DNA of 24,646 bases. Origin: an uncultured Lachnospiraceae bacterium (GTDB taxonomy: Bacteria; Bacillota; Clostridia; Lachnospirales; Lachnospiraceae). The stretch spans positions 1 through 24,646 of the forward strand of contig CAMNGO010000008.1 of the NCBI GenBank assembly GCA_946538445.1. The letters run 5' to 3'. The translations under genes were made by a program, and so were the position numbers. The notes under the pieces were generated by a model. It had not been told where the DNA came from. It saw only the letters and a program-made list of their open reading frames with translations, and did not search any database. Shown piece by piece: positions 7,572-16,199 of this stretch. The first letter of the stretch is position 1; each line of letters opens with the position of its first letter.

Positions 7572-8174
7572 GTGGAGTTACGATTAGAACAGATCAGTAA
7601 GATTACCCACGGCGTTGTCTTAAACCGTATCAAATCGAAGATTCAGAACGAAGGGATCGAATATCCGATTCTCACCATCAGTCAATTGATCGATGAGGAG
7701 AATGGTGTGTCGGATTACGAGGTTTCTTCGGTATTTGTTGACCCCAAAAAAGTGGGTAATCTGAATCTGGTGAAAGAACATTCCGTGGTGATCGGTCTGA
7801 CTTCCTTCCACCGAGCCGTGGTTCTGGAAAAACAGCATGTGGGAAAGATCATCACATCGAACTTCGTATCGATCGAATTCCGTGACGGAATTATGGATCC
7901 CTACTATTTTGCCTGGTATTTTAATGAGCATCCGGAGATTGAGAAACAAAGACTTATCGCCATTCAGGGTAATTCCTCGGTGAAGGTTCTTTCCATCCAT
8001 ATGATCCGTAGACTTTCCATCGTCTGTCCGGACTTATCCACTCAGATGGCCATCGGTAAACTCTACTATTACCAGAATCGGAAGCAGCTTCTTCTCATGG
8101 AGAAACTGAGACTGGAGAAAGCGGTTCGCAGTGAGGAAATCATGCAGCGTCTGAAGATGCTGGAAAATGATTAG
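7572..8174 (+). CDS. HsdS-like protein with a single target-recognition domain
   Basis: The 200-residue protein reads as one half of a type I restriction specificity subunit. The opening LEQISKITHG, the central PILTISQLI and SVVIGLTS strands, MDPYYFAWYF, and the GNSSVKVLSIHMIRRLSIVCP segment followed by a Gln-led helix are the usual order of one TRD plus one spacer helix. Residues about 155-200 form a charged coiled coil that in this family binds the partner S half and HsdM. Full HsdS has two TRDs and about 400 residues, so this one would need to dimerise. I chose GTG 7572 (GGAAGAGG, 7 bases upstream). The in-frame ATG at 7503 lacks a ribosome binding site and sits in the structured leader. 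The HsdM-like gene starts 10 bases after the stop. No hsdR lies nearby. Confidence 0.75.
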   Translation: MELRLEQISKITHGVVLNRIKSKIQNEGIEYPILTISQLIDEENGVSDYEVSSVFVDPKKVGNLNLVKEHSVVIGLTSFHRAVVLEKQHVGKIITSNFVSIEFRDGIMDPYYFAWYFNEHPEIEKQRLIAIQGNSSVKVLSIHMIRRLSIVCPDLSTQMAIGKLYYYQNRKQLLLMEKLRLEKAVRSEEIMQRLKMLEND

Positions 8175-8184
8175 GGGACATAAC

Positions 8185-9567
8185 ATGGATGAGAAGCAAC
8201 GAAAATATCAATTTATGACGGTTTTAAGTGAGAGTCATCCGGGACTGACCTTTGAAGAGTACAGGGACAGCTGTATCTTTCTTCTCTTTTACCATTATCT
8301 GTGTCTGCGCTTTGATGAGGAAATGGAGGAGAATTATAAGCTTCATATGATGGTTCGCATGGCTGTCCGCGGAAAGCTTCAGATGGATTCTTTTCTACGT
8401 TTTATCGAGAATGCTTCCGCTTATCTATACGCATTGTGTCCGGAGTTTAACCTGACGGATTTCTCTTTCTACAAGAGTCTCCTGGAGGTGGAAACTCAGG
8501 AAAAGCAGAAGAGCTATGCCCGTTTTATCCGTAAGCTGATCAAAAAGATGGATTCCTGGGGAGTTGAGGAAGATCTGCTTCAGCTCTATCCTGCCTGCTT
8601 TGAAGCTTTGATGATCGAGTTCTCCAATATGAAGAAAGAAACCGGAATCCCGGAAAATATATTGGCACTCTATGATATGTTTTGTGAGAAAGACCATGCC
8701 GAAAAGAGCCGGAAAGTATTTCAGCCGGAATTCCGTTATGGTTCATTGCTCAGACGTCTTCTGTCGGATTGTCAGGATCCTTTCTATTGCGGATATGAGA
8801 TCAGTGAGGATTATATTGAACTGATGAGGATACTCTGTTATCTCCACGGAATCTCACCAGACAATTATTATTTTTCCAACCCCAAGGAGTGGATCCGCCA
8901 GAAACGTTTTCTGGGACAGATGGACACGGTATGTGTATATAAACCGGAGGGTGTGGAGGCCGGCAGCTTCCTGTCAGCAGGAGAGGAGAACGCTTCCATA
9001 AAAAGTCTGCTTCAGACCAAAACCAAAGGAGAGCTTCCCTTCCTTCTTTCCGCTTTTCCATTATTGCGGGAGGATGGAGATGTGATCGCTATCATGCCCA
9101 GTTCTCTTTTGTACCGTGAAGGGCGGGAGAACCAGATCCGAAGATATCTGGTGGATGACCTTAATTGTCTGGATACGGTGCTCTTACTGCCGGATTCCAT
9201 CTTTCCTTCCATCGGACAGCAGGAGGTCTTCCTCTATCTGAAGAAGAACCGGGATCATGAAGAGGTTATGTTCTTCGATTGCTCTTCCCTGGAAAGCTTT
9301 GATGAGAATACTCTTAAGGAGATCCGCAAGTCCTGGAAGGGAAGGAAAAGTGTCAGCGGTTTTTGCAGATGTGCGGACCGTGAGGAGATAGCGAAGAATG
9401 ATTACAACCTGAATCTCCCCAGATATATCAAGAAGCCGATGGGCATCGAAATCATTGATATCGATACCAAGAGAAAGCGTATCGAAGAGATTGGCAGGGA
9501 GCTTAAGGAGATCAATGAGAGGATCGAGATGTATCGTCGGGATCTGGAACTGGATGCTATGATCTGA
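8185..9567 (+). CDS. HsdM-like protein lacking methyltransferase motifs
   Basis: The 460-residue protein follows the plan of type I DNA methyltransferase subunits. The N-terminal helical domain has LTFEEYRDSCIFLLFYHYLC (residues 21-40). GYEISEDYIELMRILCYLHG (203-222) matches the HsdM strand after motif I. The REDGDVIAIMPSSLLYREG stretch (about 295-313), IRRYLVDDLNCLDTVLLLP and AKNDYNLNLPRYI (403-415) match the region after motif IV. The catalytic parts are missing: where DPxxGSGxFL is expected there is QPEFRYGSLL (180-189), and where NPPF/Y is expected there is YKPE (252-255). It is therefore probably unable to methylate DNA. A C-terminal coiled coil (about 427-455) could bind the HsdS-like coil. 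ATG 8185 is preferred (AGGGGA, 6 bases upstream) over ATG 8167. The frame is intact and codon use resembles its neighbours, so it is a maintained gene, not a decaying one. Confidence 0.75.
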   Translation: MDEKQRKYQFMTVLSESHPGLTFEEYRDSCIFLLFYHYLCLRFDEEMEENYKLHMMVRMAVRGKLQMDSFLRFIENASAYLYALCPEFNLTDFSFYKSLLEVETQEKQKSYARFIRKLIKKMDSWGVEEDLLQLYPACFEALMIEFSNMKKETGIPENILALYDMFCEKDHAEKSRKVFQPEFRYGSLLRRLLSDCQDPFYCGYEISEDYIELMRILCYLHGISPDNYYFSNPKEWIRQKRFLGQMDTVCVYKPEGVEAGSFLSAGEENASIKSLLQTKTKGELPFLLSAFPLLREDGDVIAIMPSSLLYREGRENQIRRYLVDDLNCLDTVLLLPDSIFPSIGQQEVFLYLKKNRDHEEVMFFDCSSLESFDENTLKEIRKSWKGRKSVSGFCRCADREEIAKNDYNLNLPRYIKKPMGIEIIDIDTKRKRIEEIGRELKEINERIEMYRRDLELDAMI

Positions 9568-9617
9568 TGTGCAGGCAGTACTTCATTGAAAATGATAAGG
9601 ATAATAAAGTATACACT

Positions 9618-9660
9618 ATGAACACAGAGATGAGAATTTTCACATCCCTGTGTTCATTTT
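9618..9660 (+). terminator. Terminator after the HsdM-like gene
   Basis: ATGAACACAG at 9618-9627 pairs with CTGTGTTCAT at 9648-9657. An inner GATG/CATC stem extends it and TTTT overlaps the end. The T-tail is short. Confidence 0.7.
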
Positions 9661-9699
9661 CATGTAAAAAAGTATGTTATTTTTATAAAAAACATAGTC

Positions 9700-9728
9700 T
9701 TTTCATTTCGTAAATTCTGTGATATGAT
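9700..9728 (+). promoter_or_regulatory. Candidate ftsK promoter
   Basis: TTTTCA at 9700-9705 and TATGAT at 9723-9728 have a 17-base spacer in an AT-rich stretch. The resulting leader is about 100 bases. Confidence 0.45.
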
Positions 9729-9832
9729 TATGATTGATTAAATTGGAGTAATATGCTTCTATAACAAAGAGAGAGTTACCTGTATGGAATACTGTAAAGA
9801 TAGAGCATATTCATGTGAGAGAGGAAGATTGG

Positions 9833-12670
9833 ATGTCGAATCAGAGTAAAAATACCAAACCCAGAAAGAAGACCGCTGGCTCTTCCCGGAAAACCTCCGG
9901 TTCCGGAAGCAGGAAGAAGACCGGGACTGCCAGGAAGATAAGCAGGACCGGAAATCAATCCTCAACTACCCGGAGCAGAGCGGCCAAGGCCCCGGCTGAG
10001 AAACAGGGAATAGACATGGGGATAGAGATCCAGCTGATCGTTTCCTTTGGCCTTATGATTTTGCTGATGCTGAGCAACTTCGGACTGGGGGGAACTGCCG
10101 GCAGGATGATCAGCAGTTTCTTCTTTGGCTTGTTCGGCTGTGTTCAATATGTGATGCCCGTCCTGCTTTTCTTCGGGATCATGCTGCTGGTGGCAAATGA
10201 CTACAGTTCCTTTGCCATAAAGAAATTTTTTGCGGCATTTCTGATGCTGATGATGATTTCTGCTTATGTGCAGCTTTTCTTCCACAGAAATGACATCAAT
10301 CTCTACGATTTGTTCAGCATTGCCCTGCAGGACCACACCACCGGTGGACTTATCGGTGGAGGGTTCGCCCTTGTATTAAAGAAATGGTTCAGCCTGCCAG
10401 GTGCCACTGTGATCATTTCCTGTATTTTTATCCTGTCTGTCATTATGCTGACACAGAAATCCATGACGGAATTCTTCCGGAAAGCCATGGCTTCCCTGCG
10501 GATGTTCTTTGGCGACCGCAAATCCTTCTGGGAAGCACACAGACAGAAAGAGCAGGAGAGACGCAAGTCTGCCCAGGATAAGGTACGGGAGAAGCAGTGT
10601 GAAGATAAAGTAAAGGAACTGGAAGAGAAGAGGATGGAATCCCAGCGGAAAGCAGAGGAGAATCAGACTCTCTCCCAGGGAGAGCCGGAACCGGAATTCC
10701 GCGTGCCAATCTTCCATCCTTCGGATGAGGTGAAGAGAAAAGATGAAGTGAAAGAACTTCATCCCGAGATTTATCCATTTACCCAGGAAGACGGAAAAAC
10801 AACTCCATTTGAGAAAGAGCTGGACTTTACGGCCTTCTCTTTCAACACGGATAAATCTCCGGAGGATTTCGCCAGAGAGATCCGGGAGAAAACCCTGACC
10901 AGAGAAGAGATGGAGATGAGGATTAAGAATGCGCAGTCCATCTACTCCAAAGGAGTCCGGGAGATCGCGGCTGATCCCGAGGAAGAGGCAGTGATCAGCC
11001 TGGATGCCATCTCTGAGGAGACGGTTTCATCGAAAGACGAACCCGGGCCTGCACCGGAAGCTGTGGAAACGGGGAATTTCCCTGAGGATGTGATCATTCC
11101 CGGGGCAGGGATTGCCGGTCCTGACCAGGAGATCCAGATTCATAAAGAGGAAGCCGGAAAAGAACCTGCCAAAAGAAAAACCTTTACCAAAAAGAAGGCA
11201 GAAGGGGAAGATTATGTGTTCCCGCCTGTCAGACTTCTGACCAAAGGAGAGAAAACCGGCGGTGGAGAAAACGACGAATTCCTCAAAGCCACCGCAAGGA
11301 AACTGCAGGAAACTTTATATAGTTTTGGAGTTAATATAAGAATTACCGATATCAGTCACGGCCCAACGGTCACCCGTTATGAAATGGTGCCTGAGCAAGG
11401 AACCAAGGTAAGCAAGATCGTTTCCCTGACAGATGACATCAAGCTGAGTCTGGCCGCCGAGGACATCCGGATCGAAGCTCCGATTCCGGGCAAGTCAGCC
11501 ATCGGTATCGAAGTGCCTAACAAACATGTTCTCACAGTCCATTTCAGAGATCTGATCGAGAGCTCCAGATTCCATAATTTCCGGTCCAGACTGGCCTTTG
11601 CCGTGGGCAAGGACATCGGGGGACAGATCGTCATTACCGATATTGACAAGATGCCCCATCTGCTGATCGCCGGTGCTACCGGCTCCGGAAAATCGGTATG
11701 CATCAATACCCTTATCATGAGTCTTCTTTATAAAGCAAGACCGGATGAGGTCAAACTGATCCTGATCGACCCCAAGATGGTGGAGTTAAGCGTTTATAAT
11801 GGGATTCCGCATCTTCTGATTCCCGTGGTCACAGACCCCAAGAAGGCCTCCGGGGCATTGAATTGGGCAGTGGCTGAGATGACGGACCGCTATAGAAAAT
11901 TTACTGAGAACGGTGTGCGGAATATCCAGGGATATAATGAGAAAGTAAAACAGGTACTGGCAACGGATGGCGTGAATGAGGACAAATTAAAACCGATGCC
12001 AAGAATCGTTGTGGTCATTGATGAGCTTGCCGACCTTATGATGGTAGCCTCCGGAGAGGTTGAGGAGGCCATCGTGCGGCTGTCACAGCTGGCCCGGGCA
12101 GCAGGAATTCATCTGGTGATCGCAACTCAGAGACCTTCCGTCAATGTCATCACCGGTCTGATCAAGGCAAATATACCTTCCCGAATCGCATTTGAGGTAT
12201 CTTCCGGTGTGGACAGCCGGACCATCATTGACATGAATGGAGCGGAGAAACTCCTGGGTAAGGGTGATATGCTCTTCTATCCGGCGGGGATGTCGAAACC
12301 AAGCCGGGTACAAGGTGCATTTATCTCCGACGATGAGGTCGCTTCCGTGGTGGAATTCCTCAAGGAGAATGAAGAACTTGCCGTCTACGATGAGGAGGTT
12401 TCAGAATCCATCGTATCCACCATGTCCGGTTCCAAAGGGACTGTGGAAAGGGATGAATACTTTGCCGAGGCTGCCAGATTCCTCATGGAGAAGGATAAGG
12501 CAAGCATCGGTATGCTTCAGAGGATGTTCAAGATCGGATTTAACAGGGCAGCCAGGATCATGGATCAGCTGGCAGATGCCGGTATCGTGGGTCCGGACGA
12601 GGGAACCAAACCCAGGAAGATCCTCATGGGACCCGAACAACTGGAACAATATTTGGAAGAGTATCTTTGA
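9833..12670 (+). CDS. ftsK: FtsK/SpoIIIE-type DNA translocase
   Basis: This ATP-driven motor pumps chromosomal DNA through the division or sporulation septum. The 945-residue protein starts with a basic, Ser/Lys-rich tail (about 1-60). Hydrophobic membrane segments cover about 68-220, followed by a long charged linker (about 230-460). The motor domain has Walker A GATGSGKS at 614-621 and Walker B IVVVIDELADL with D730/E731. A C-terminal winged-helix gamma domain (RDEYFAEAARFLMEKDKASI onward) is the part that reads oriented DNA sequences in this family. ATG 9833 follows GAGGAAG by 5 bases; a GTG at 9815 is the alternative. FtsK and SpoIIIE cannot be told apart from sequence alone. A terminator ends the transcript, so it is separate from folD. 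Confidence 0.95.
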   Translation: MSNQSKNTKPRKKTAGSSRKTSGSGSRKKTGTARKISRTGNQSSTTRSRAAKAPAEKQGIDMGIEIQLIVSFGLMILLMLSNFGLGGTAGRMISSFFFGLFGCVQYVMPVLLFFGIMLLVANDYSSFAIKKFFAAFLMLMMISAYVQLFFHRNDINLYDLFSIALQDHTTGGLIGGGFALVLKKWFSLPGATVIISCIFILSVIMLTQKSMTEFFRKAMASLRMFFGDRKSFWEAHRQKEQERRKSAQDKVREKQCEDKVKELEEKRMESQRKAEENQTLSQGEPEPEFRVPIFHPSDEVKRKDEVKELHPEIYPFTQEDGKTTPFEKELDFTAFSFNTDKSPEDFAREIREKTLTREEMEMRIKNAQSIYSKGVREIAADPEEEAVISLDAISEETVSSKDEPGPAPEAVETGNFPEDVIIPGAGIAGPDQEIQIHKEEAGKEPAKRKTFTKKKAEGEDYVFPPVRLLTKGEKTGGGENDEFLKATARKLQETLYSFGVNIRITDISHGPTVTRYEMVPEQGTKVSKIVSLTDDIKLSLAAEDIRIEAPIPGKSAIGIEVPNKHVLTVHFRDLIESSRFHNFRSRLAFAVGKDIGGQIVITDIDKMPHLLIAGATGSGKSVCINTLIMSLLYKARPDEVKLILIDPKMVELSVYNGIPHLLIPVVTDPKKASGALNWAVAEMTDRYRKFTENGVRNIQGYNEKVKQVLATDGVNEDKLKPMPRIVVVIDELADLMMVASGEVEEAIVRLSQLARAAGIHLVIATQRPSVNVITGLIKANIPSRIAFEVSSGVDSRTIIDMNGAEKLLGKGDMLFYPAGMSKPSRVQGAFISDDEVASVVEFLKENEELAVYDEEVSESIVSTMSGSKGTVERDEYFAEAARFLMEKDKASIGMLQRMFKIGFNRAARIMDQLADAGIVGPDEGTKPRKILMGPEQLEQYLEEYL

Positions 12671-12715
12671 AAATACTTTACGAACCTATTAATTTGCGTT
12701 ATCATAAAATAAGCT

Positions 12716-12749
12716 GGCCGGGGTCACGGAGCCCCGGCCTTGCATTTTT
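12716..12749 (+). terminator. ftsK terminator
   Basis: GGCCGGGG at 12716-12723 pairs with CCCCGGCC at 12732-12739 around an 8-base loop. TTGCATTTTT follows. Confidence 0.85.
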
Positions 12750-12773
12750 CATACAAAATATATTATATGTATT

Positions 12774-12779
12774 TAGAAT
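12774..12779 (+). promoter_or_regulatory. Possible folD operon -10 element
   Basis: TAGAAT lies between the ftsK terminator and folD, where a promoter is needed. The bases 17-18 upstream are a poor -35, so the call rests mainly on position. Confidence 0.3.
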
Positions 12780-12819
12780 GTTTCATGCTGATAATAAGTG
12801 TGAAGGAGATGAAGACTCT

Positions 12820-13665
12820 ATGGCTTATATCATTGATGGAAAGAAGATATCTTCTGAGATCAAAGATGAACTGAAAACGACGGTAAGTCAATGGAAGGAA
12901 GAAGGAAGATCGGTCTGTCTTGCCGTGATACAGGTTGGAGATGACCCTGCTTCCAGCGTGTACGTAGGTAACAAGAAGAAGGCCTGTGCCTATATCGGTA
13001 TCGATTCCCGGTCTTATGAACTGCCGGAGGAGACCAGCCAGGAAGAATTGCTGGAGCTCATCCGGAAATTGAATCAGGACGATACGGTAGACGGTATCCT
13101 GGTACAGCTCCCCATTCCGGACCACATGAATGAGAAAGAAGTGATCCATGCCATCTCCCCGGAGAAGGATGTGGACGGTTTCCATCCACAGAGTGTCGGA
13201 GCCCTTTCCATAGGGGAGGAGGGATTTGTATCCTGCACTCCGGCCGGGATCATACAGCTTCTGAAACGCTCCGGGATCGAGATCGAAGGGAAGGAGTGTG
13301 TGGTGGTAGGCCGCAGTAATATCGTGGGAAAACCCATGGCCATGCTTCTGCTTCGGGAAAACGGTACCGTGACAGTGTGCCATTCCAGGACCCGGAATCT
13401 CCCGGAGGTCTGCAGACGTGCGGATATCCTGGTGGCAGCCATCGGAAAGCCACGCTTCTTTGATGACACTTATGTCAAAGACGGGGCAGTGGTCATCGAT
13501 GTGGGAATCCACCGGGGGGCCGATAAGAAATTATGCGGGGATGTGGACTTCGATAAAGTGGTGGATAAAGTATCCGCCATCACTCCGGTGCCCGGAGGCG
13601 TGGGTCCCATGACCATAGCTATGCTGATGCACAATTGTGTGGAGGCGGCAAGAAGGAAAAGATAA
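12820..13665 (+). CDS. folD: Bifunctional methylene-THF dehydrogenase / methenyl-THF cyclohydrolase
   Basis: FolD interconverts 5,10-methylene-, methenyl- and 10-formyl-tetrahydrofolate using NADP, supplying formyl groups for purines and initiator tRNA. The 281-residue length is typical. Visible signatures are YVGNKKKAC (residues 48-56, with K52 the catalytic Lys), GILVQLPIP, PEKDVDGFHP, the nucleotide-binding VVGRSNIVGKP, and TPVPGGVGPMT near the C-terminus. ATG 12820 gives the usual start MAYIIDGKKI. Its ribosome site AAGGAG is 11 bases away, somewhat long. A frame starting at 12667 is an upstream extension through the terminator and is rejected. rimO begins 2 bases after the stop, so the two are translated together. 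Confidence 0.96.
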   Translation: MAYIIDGKKISSEIKDELKTTVSQWKEEGRSVCLAVIQVGDDPASSVYVGNKKKACAYIGIDSRSYELPEETSQEELLELIRKLNQDDTVDGILVQLPIPDHMNEKEVIHAISPEKDVDGFHPQSVGALSIGEEGFVSCTPAGIIQLLKRSGIEIEGKECVVVGRSNIVGKPMAMLLLRENGTVTVCHSRTRNLPEVCRRADILVAAIGKPRFFDDTYVKDGAVVIDVGIHRGADKKLCGDVDFDKVVDKVSAITPVPGGVGPMTIAMLMHNCVEAARRKR

Positions 13666-13667
13666 TC

Positions 13668-15032
13668 ATGAGAAATGTACGTTTTATCTCTCTTGGCTGT
13701 GATAAAAACCTGGTGGACAGCGAAAAGATGCTCGGCCTGTTAAGGGACGGAGGGTATCAGATCTGTGAGGACGAGTCCCTGGCCGATGCCATCGTGGTCA
13801 ATACCTGTTGTTTTATTCATGATGCCAAGGAAGAGAGCATCGAGACGATCCTGGAGGTTTCCAGGTGGAAGGAAGAGGGGCGTCTGAAATTCATTTTGGT
13901 GACGGGCTGCCTTGCCCAGAGATACGCGGATGAGATGGAAGAAGCTCTCCCGGAAGTGGATGCGGTGATCGGAGTCTCAGGCTACGATCGGATCGTCCAG
14001 GTTCTCGATGACTTATTTGCCGGTGCTAACCGGAAAGAGGGACTTGTAACTTACCTCCCTGATGTGGACTATATGCCACCGTCCTTCCCGGACAAGCGGC
14101 TTGTCACCACAGGGAATTATACGGCATATCTGAAGATTGCCGAAGGCTGTAACAAGTTTTGTACCTATTGTATCATCCCTTATATCAGGGGCCGTTATCG
14201 CAGTGTTCCTATGGAGGATCTGCTGGAGGAGGCCAAAAACCTGGCTGCTCTCGGTGTCCGGGAATTGCTTATCGTCGCCCAGGAAACCACGGTATACGGG
14301 ATGGACCTCTACGGGAGAAAGGCTCTGCCTGAACTCCTGAAAAAACTCTGTTCCATTGAAGAACTGCAGTGGATCCGCATCCTGTACTGCTATCCGGAGG
14401 AGATCACGGAGGAACTGATCCGGACCATGAAGGAGGAACCCAAGATCTGCCATTATCTGGATATCCCCATTCAGCACAGCGAGGACAGGATCCTGAAGAA
14501 CATGGGACGTAAGACCACCAGGGAAGAACTGATCTCACTGATCGGACATCTCAGGGAGGAGATTCCGGATATCACCCTGCGGACAACCCTGATTACAGGG
14601 TTCCCCGGGGAGACGGAAGAAGAATTCAACCGGATGTATGATTTTGTAGATCAGATGGAATTTGACCGGCTGGGTGTCTTCCCTTATTCTCCGGAAGAAG
14701 GCACCAAAGCGGCTCTTATGCCTGACCAGGTGGAAGATGCAGTAAAAGAAGAGCGAAGGGATAAGATCATGATGCTCCAGCAGGAGATCAGCGCAGACCA
14801 TCTTGCCTCCCTGGTAGGAACAAAGATGGATGTGATGATCGAGGGATATCTGTATGAAGAAGATATCTACATAGGAAGAACCTACATGGATGCACCGAAA
14901 GTGGATGGAAATGTATTTGTCCGTGCCGAGGAAGAGCTCATCTCGGGGGACATCATTCCGGTTAGGATCACCGGAGCCAACGAATATGATATGATGGGAG
15001 ATGTTATTTATGCCGATGAATTTGCCGAATAA
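13668..15032 (+). CDS. rimO: Ribosomal protein S12 methylthiotransferase
   Basis: RimO is a radical-SAM enzyme with two 4Fe-4S clusters that adds a methylthio group to an Asp of ribosomal protein S12. The N-terminal UPF0004 domain supplies C11 (ISLGCDKN), C47 (VVNTCC) and C81 (VTGCLAQR). The radical-SAM triad is C161, C165 and C168 (EGCNKFCTYCIIPYIRGRYR). A C-terminal TRAM-like beta domain covers about residues 375-450. The length of 454 fits RimO; the ISLGCDKNLVDSE opening favours it over MiaB and MtaB. ATG 13668 is 2 bases after the folD stop, with GAAGG inside the folD end serving as ribosome site. The 3' end overlaps pgsA. A longer reading from 13635 has no better start signal. Confidence 0.94.
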   Translation: MRNVRFISLGCDKNLVDSEKMLGLLRDGGYQICEDESLADAIVVNTCCFIHDAKEESIETILEVSRWKEEGRLKFILVTGCLAQRYADEMEEALPEVDAVIGVSGYDRIVQVLDDLFAGANRKEGLVTYLPDVDYMPPSFPDKRLVTTGNYTAYLKIAEGCNKFCTYCIIPYIRGRYRSVPMEDLLEEAKNLAALGVRELLIVAQETTVYGMDLYGRKALPELLKKLCSIEELQWIRILYCYPEEITEELIRTMKEEPKICHYLDIPIQHSEDRILKNMGRKTTREELISLIGHLREEIPDITLRTTLITGFPGETEEEFNRMYDFVDQMEFDRLGVFPYSPEEGTKAALMPDQVEDAVKEERRDKIMMLQQEISADHLASLVGTKMDVMIEGYLYEEDIYIGRTYMDAPKVDGNVFVRAEEELISGDIIPVRITGANEYDMMGDVIYADEFAE

Positions 15033-15561
15033 GTTAACGATATTAAGAATTATTCTCATACCGTTTTTTGTATTTTTTATGCTGACGGATTTTGTTCCCT
15101 ATTCAAAATGGATTGCTCTCGCCCTCTTTATCATCGCCAGCCTGACGGACCTGGCAGATGGTAAGATTGCCAGAAAATACAATCTTGTAACCAATTTCGG
15201 AAAGTTTATGGATCCGTTGGCAGATAAGCTCCTGGTTACATCTGCTTTTATCTGTCTGGTTTCGATCCACAGGATTCCCACCTGGATCGTTATCGTCATA
15301 ATCGCAAGAGAGTTCGTGATCACAGGATTCCGTACCCTGGCTGTGGAAAACGGTATCGTGATTGCGGCCAGTTACTGGGGAAAATTCAAAACCACATTTC
15401 AGATGTTGGCCATCATCCTCCTTATCATGGATCTCGGAGGAACGACGGTGCACATTTTAGAACAGATCCTCATCTATATTGCTTTCATTTTGACTCTTAT
15501 CTCCATGATCGATTATCTTGCCAAGAATATTGATGTATTGAAAGAAGGAGGGAATGAATGA
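15010..15561 (+). CDS. pgsA: CDP-diacylglycerol-glycerol-3-phosphate 3-phosphatidyltransferase
   Basis: PgsA makes phosphatidylglycerol phosphate from CDP-diacylglycerol and glycerol-3-phosphate in the membrane. The CDP-alcohol phosphotransferase signature is complete: D47, D50-G51, A54-R55, G64, D68 and D72. Several hydrophobic helices fill the rest of the roughly 183 residues. The start lies inside the end of rimO. ATG 15010 sits 9 bases after GGGAG and gives MPMNLPNKLT. ATG 15016 would give the more familiar MNLPNKLT start but is 15 bases from that site, and ATG 15001 is directly against it. The overlap with rimO and the 4-base overlap with pncC indicate coupled translation. Confidence 0.94.
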   Translation: MPMNLPNKLTILRIILIPFFVFFMLTDFVPYSKWIALALFIIASLTDLADGKIARKYNLVTNFGKFMDPLADKLLVTSAFICLVSIHRIPTWIVIVIIAREFVITGFRTLAVENGIVIAASYWGKFKTTFQMLAIILLIMDLGGTTVHILEQILIYIAFILTLISMIDYLAKNIDVLKEGGNE

Positions 15562-16064
15562 GTTCCGGAAGAATAGTTAAAGAGTCTATGGTGGAATATA
15601 AGATTGCAAAGATCCTCATACATTACGGGCTGACTGTAACCACCGCCGAATCCTGTACCGGAGGATTGGTTGCCGGAACCCTGATCAATGCAGAAGGCAT
15701 ATCAGCCAGTTACAAAGAAGGCTTCATTACCTACTCCAATGAGGCAAAGGTACGTTACCTTGGCGTGTCGGAAAAAACTCTGGAAAAGCAGGGAGCCGTA
15801 TCCAGGGAGTGCGCTCTGGAGATGGCGGAAGGCGCAGCCAGAAATACAGGCGCGGATGTGGCTGTGGCTGTCACCGGGATCGCGGGTCCGGATGGGGGAA
15901 CCGAGGAGAAGCCGGTGGGACTGGTTTATATCGCTTGTACCATGCAGGGAAAAACAGTTGTAAAAAGATGTTATTTTGGCGGGGACCGCAACGGCGTCCG
16001 ACATGCCGCCGTCAAGGAAGCGCTTGATATCTTATATTGTCAGCTGCTGCATTATTCAAATTAA
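15558..16064 (+). CDS. pncC: Nicotinamide-nucleotide amidase, CinA C-terminal type
   Basis: PncC deamidates nicotinamide mononucleotide to nicotinate mononucleotide for NAD recycling. The 168-residue protein is the stand-alone CinA C-terminal domain. TTAESCTGGL contains the nucleophile Ser32, TYSNEAKVRYLG supplies Tyr59 and Lys64, and AVTGIAGPDGGTEEKPVG is the conserved glycine-rich loop. The N-terminal molybdopterin-binding-like domain of full CinA is absent. ATG 15558 overlaps the pgsA stop (ATGA) and follows AAGGAGGG by 5 bases. In many Firmicutes pgsA-cinA is followed by recA; here a terminator follows instead. Confidence 0.93.
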   Translation: MSSGRIVKESMVEYKIAKILIHYGLTVTTAESCTGGLVAGTLINAEGISASYKEGFITYSNEAKVRYLGVSEKTLEKQGAVSRECALEMAEGAARNTGADVAVAVTGIAGPDGGTEEKPVGLVYIACTMQGKTVVKRCYFGGDRNGVRHAAVKEALDILYCQLLHYSN

Positions 16065-16070
16065 ATAGAC

Positions 16071-16145
16071 GGCTGTTTCAATGACAGCCCTCCTGACCCG
16101 GCCGGGTTTCATGGGTTATCCCCTGGAATCTGGCCGGGTTCTTTT
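16071..16145 (+). terminator. Double hairpin ending the folD-pncC operon
   Basis: GGCTGT (16071-16076) pairs with ACAGCC (16084-16089) but has no T-tail. The second stem, ACCCGGCC (16096-16103) with GGCCGGGT (16132-16139), is followed by TCTTTT and is the likely terminator. Confidence 0.75.
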
Positions 16146-16169
16146 GTACTGTGAATTAACAGGAAAGAT

Positions 16170-16199
16170 TTGACAGAAAGATGACCCATATGATATATT
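16170..16199 (+). promoter_or_regulatory. gntR-clpC promoter
   Basis: A perfect TTGACA at 16170-16175 and TATATT at 16194-16199 have an 18-base spacer. The start site would be near 16206. No CtsR-type GGTCAAA heptad repeat is visible. Confidence 0.65.

Noticed and set aside
8185..9567. HsdM-like gene as a recent pseudogene
   Set aside because: The frame is intact over 460 codons with clean start, promoter and terminator signals, and codon use like neighbouring genes; lost motifs look like long-term change of function.
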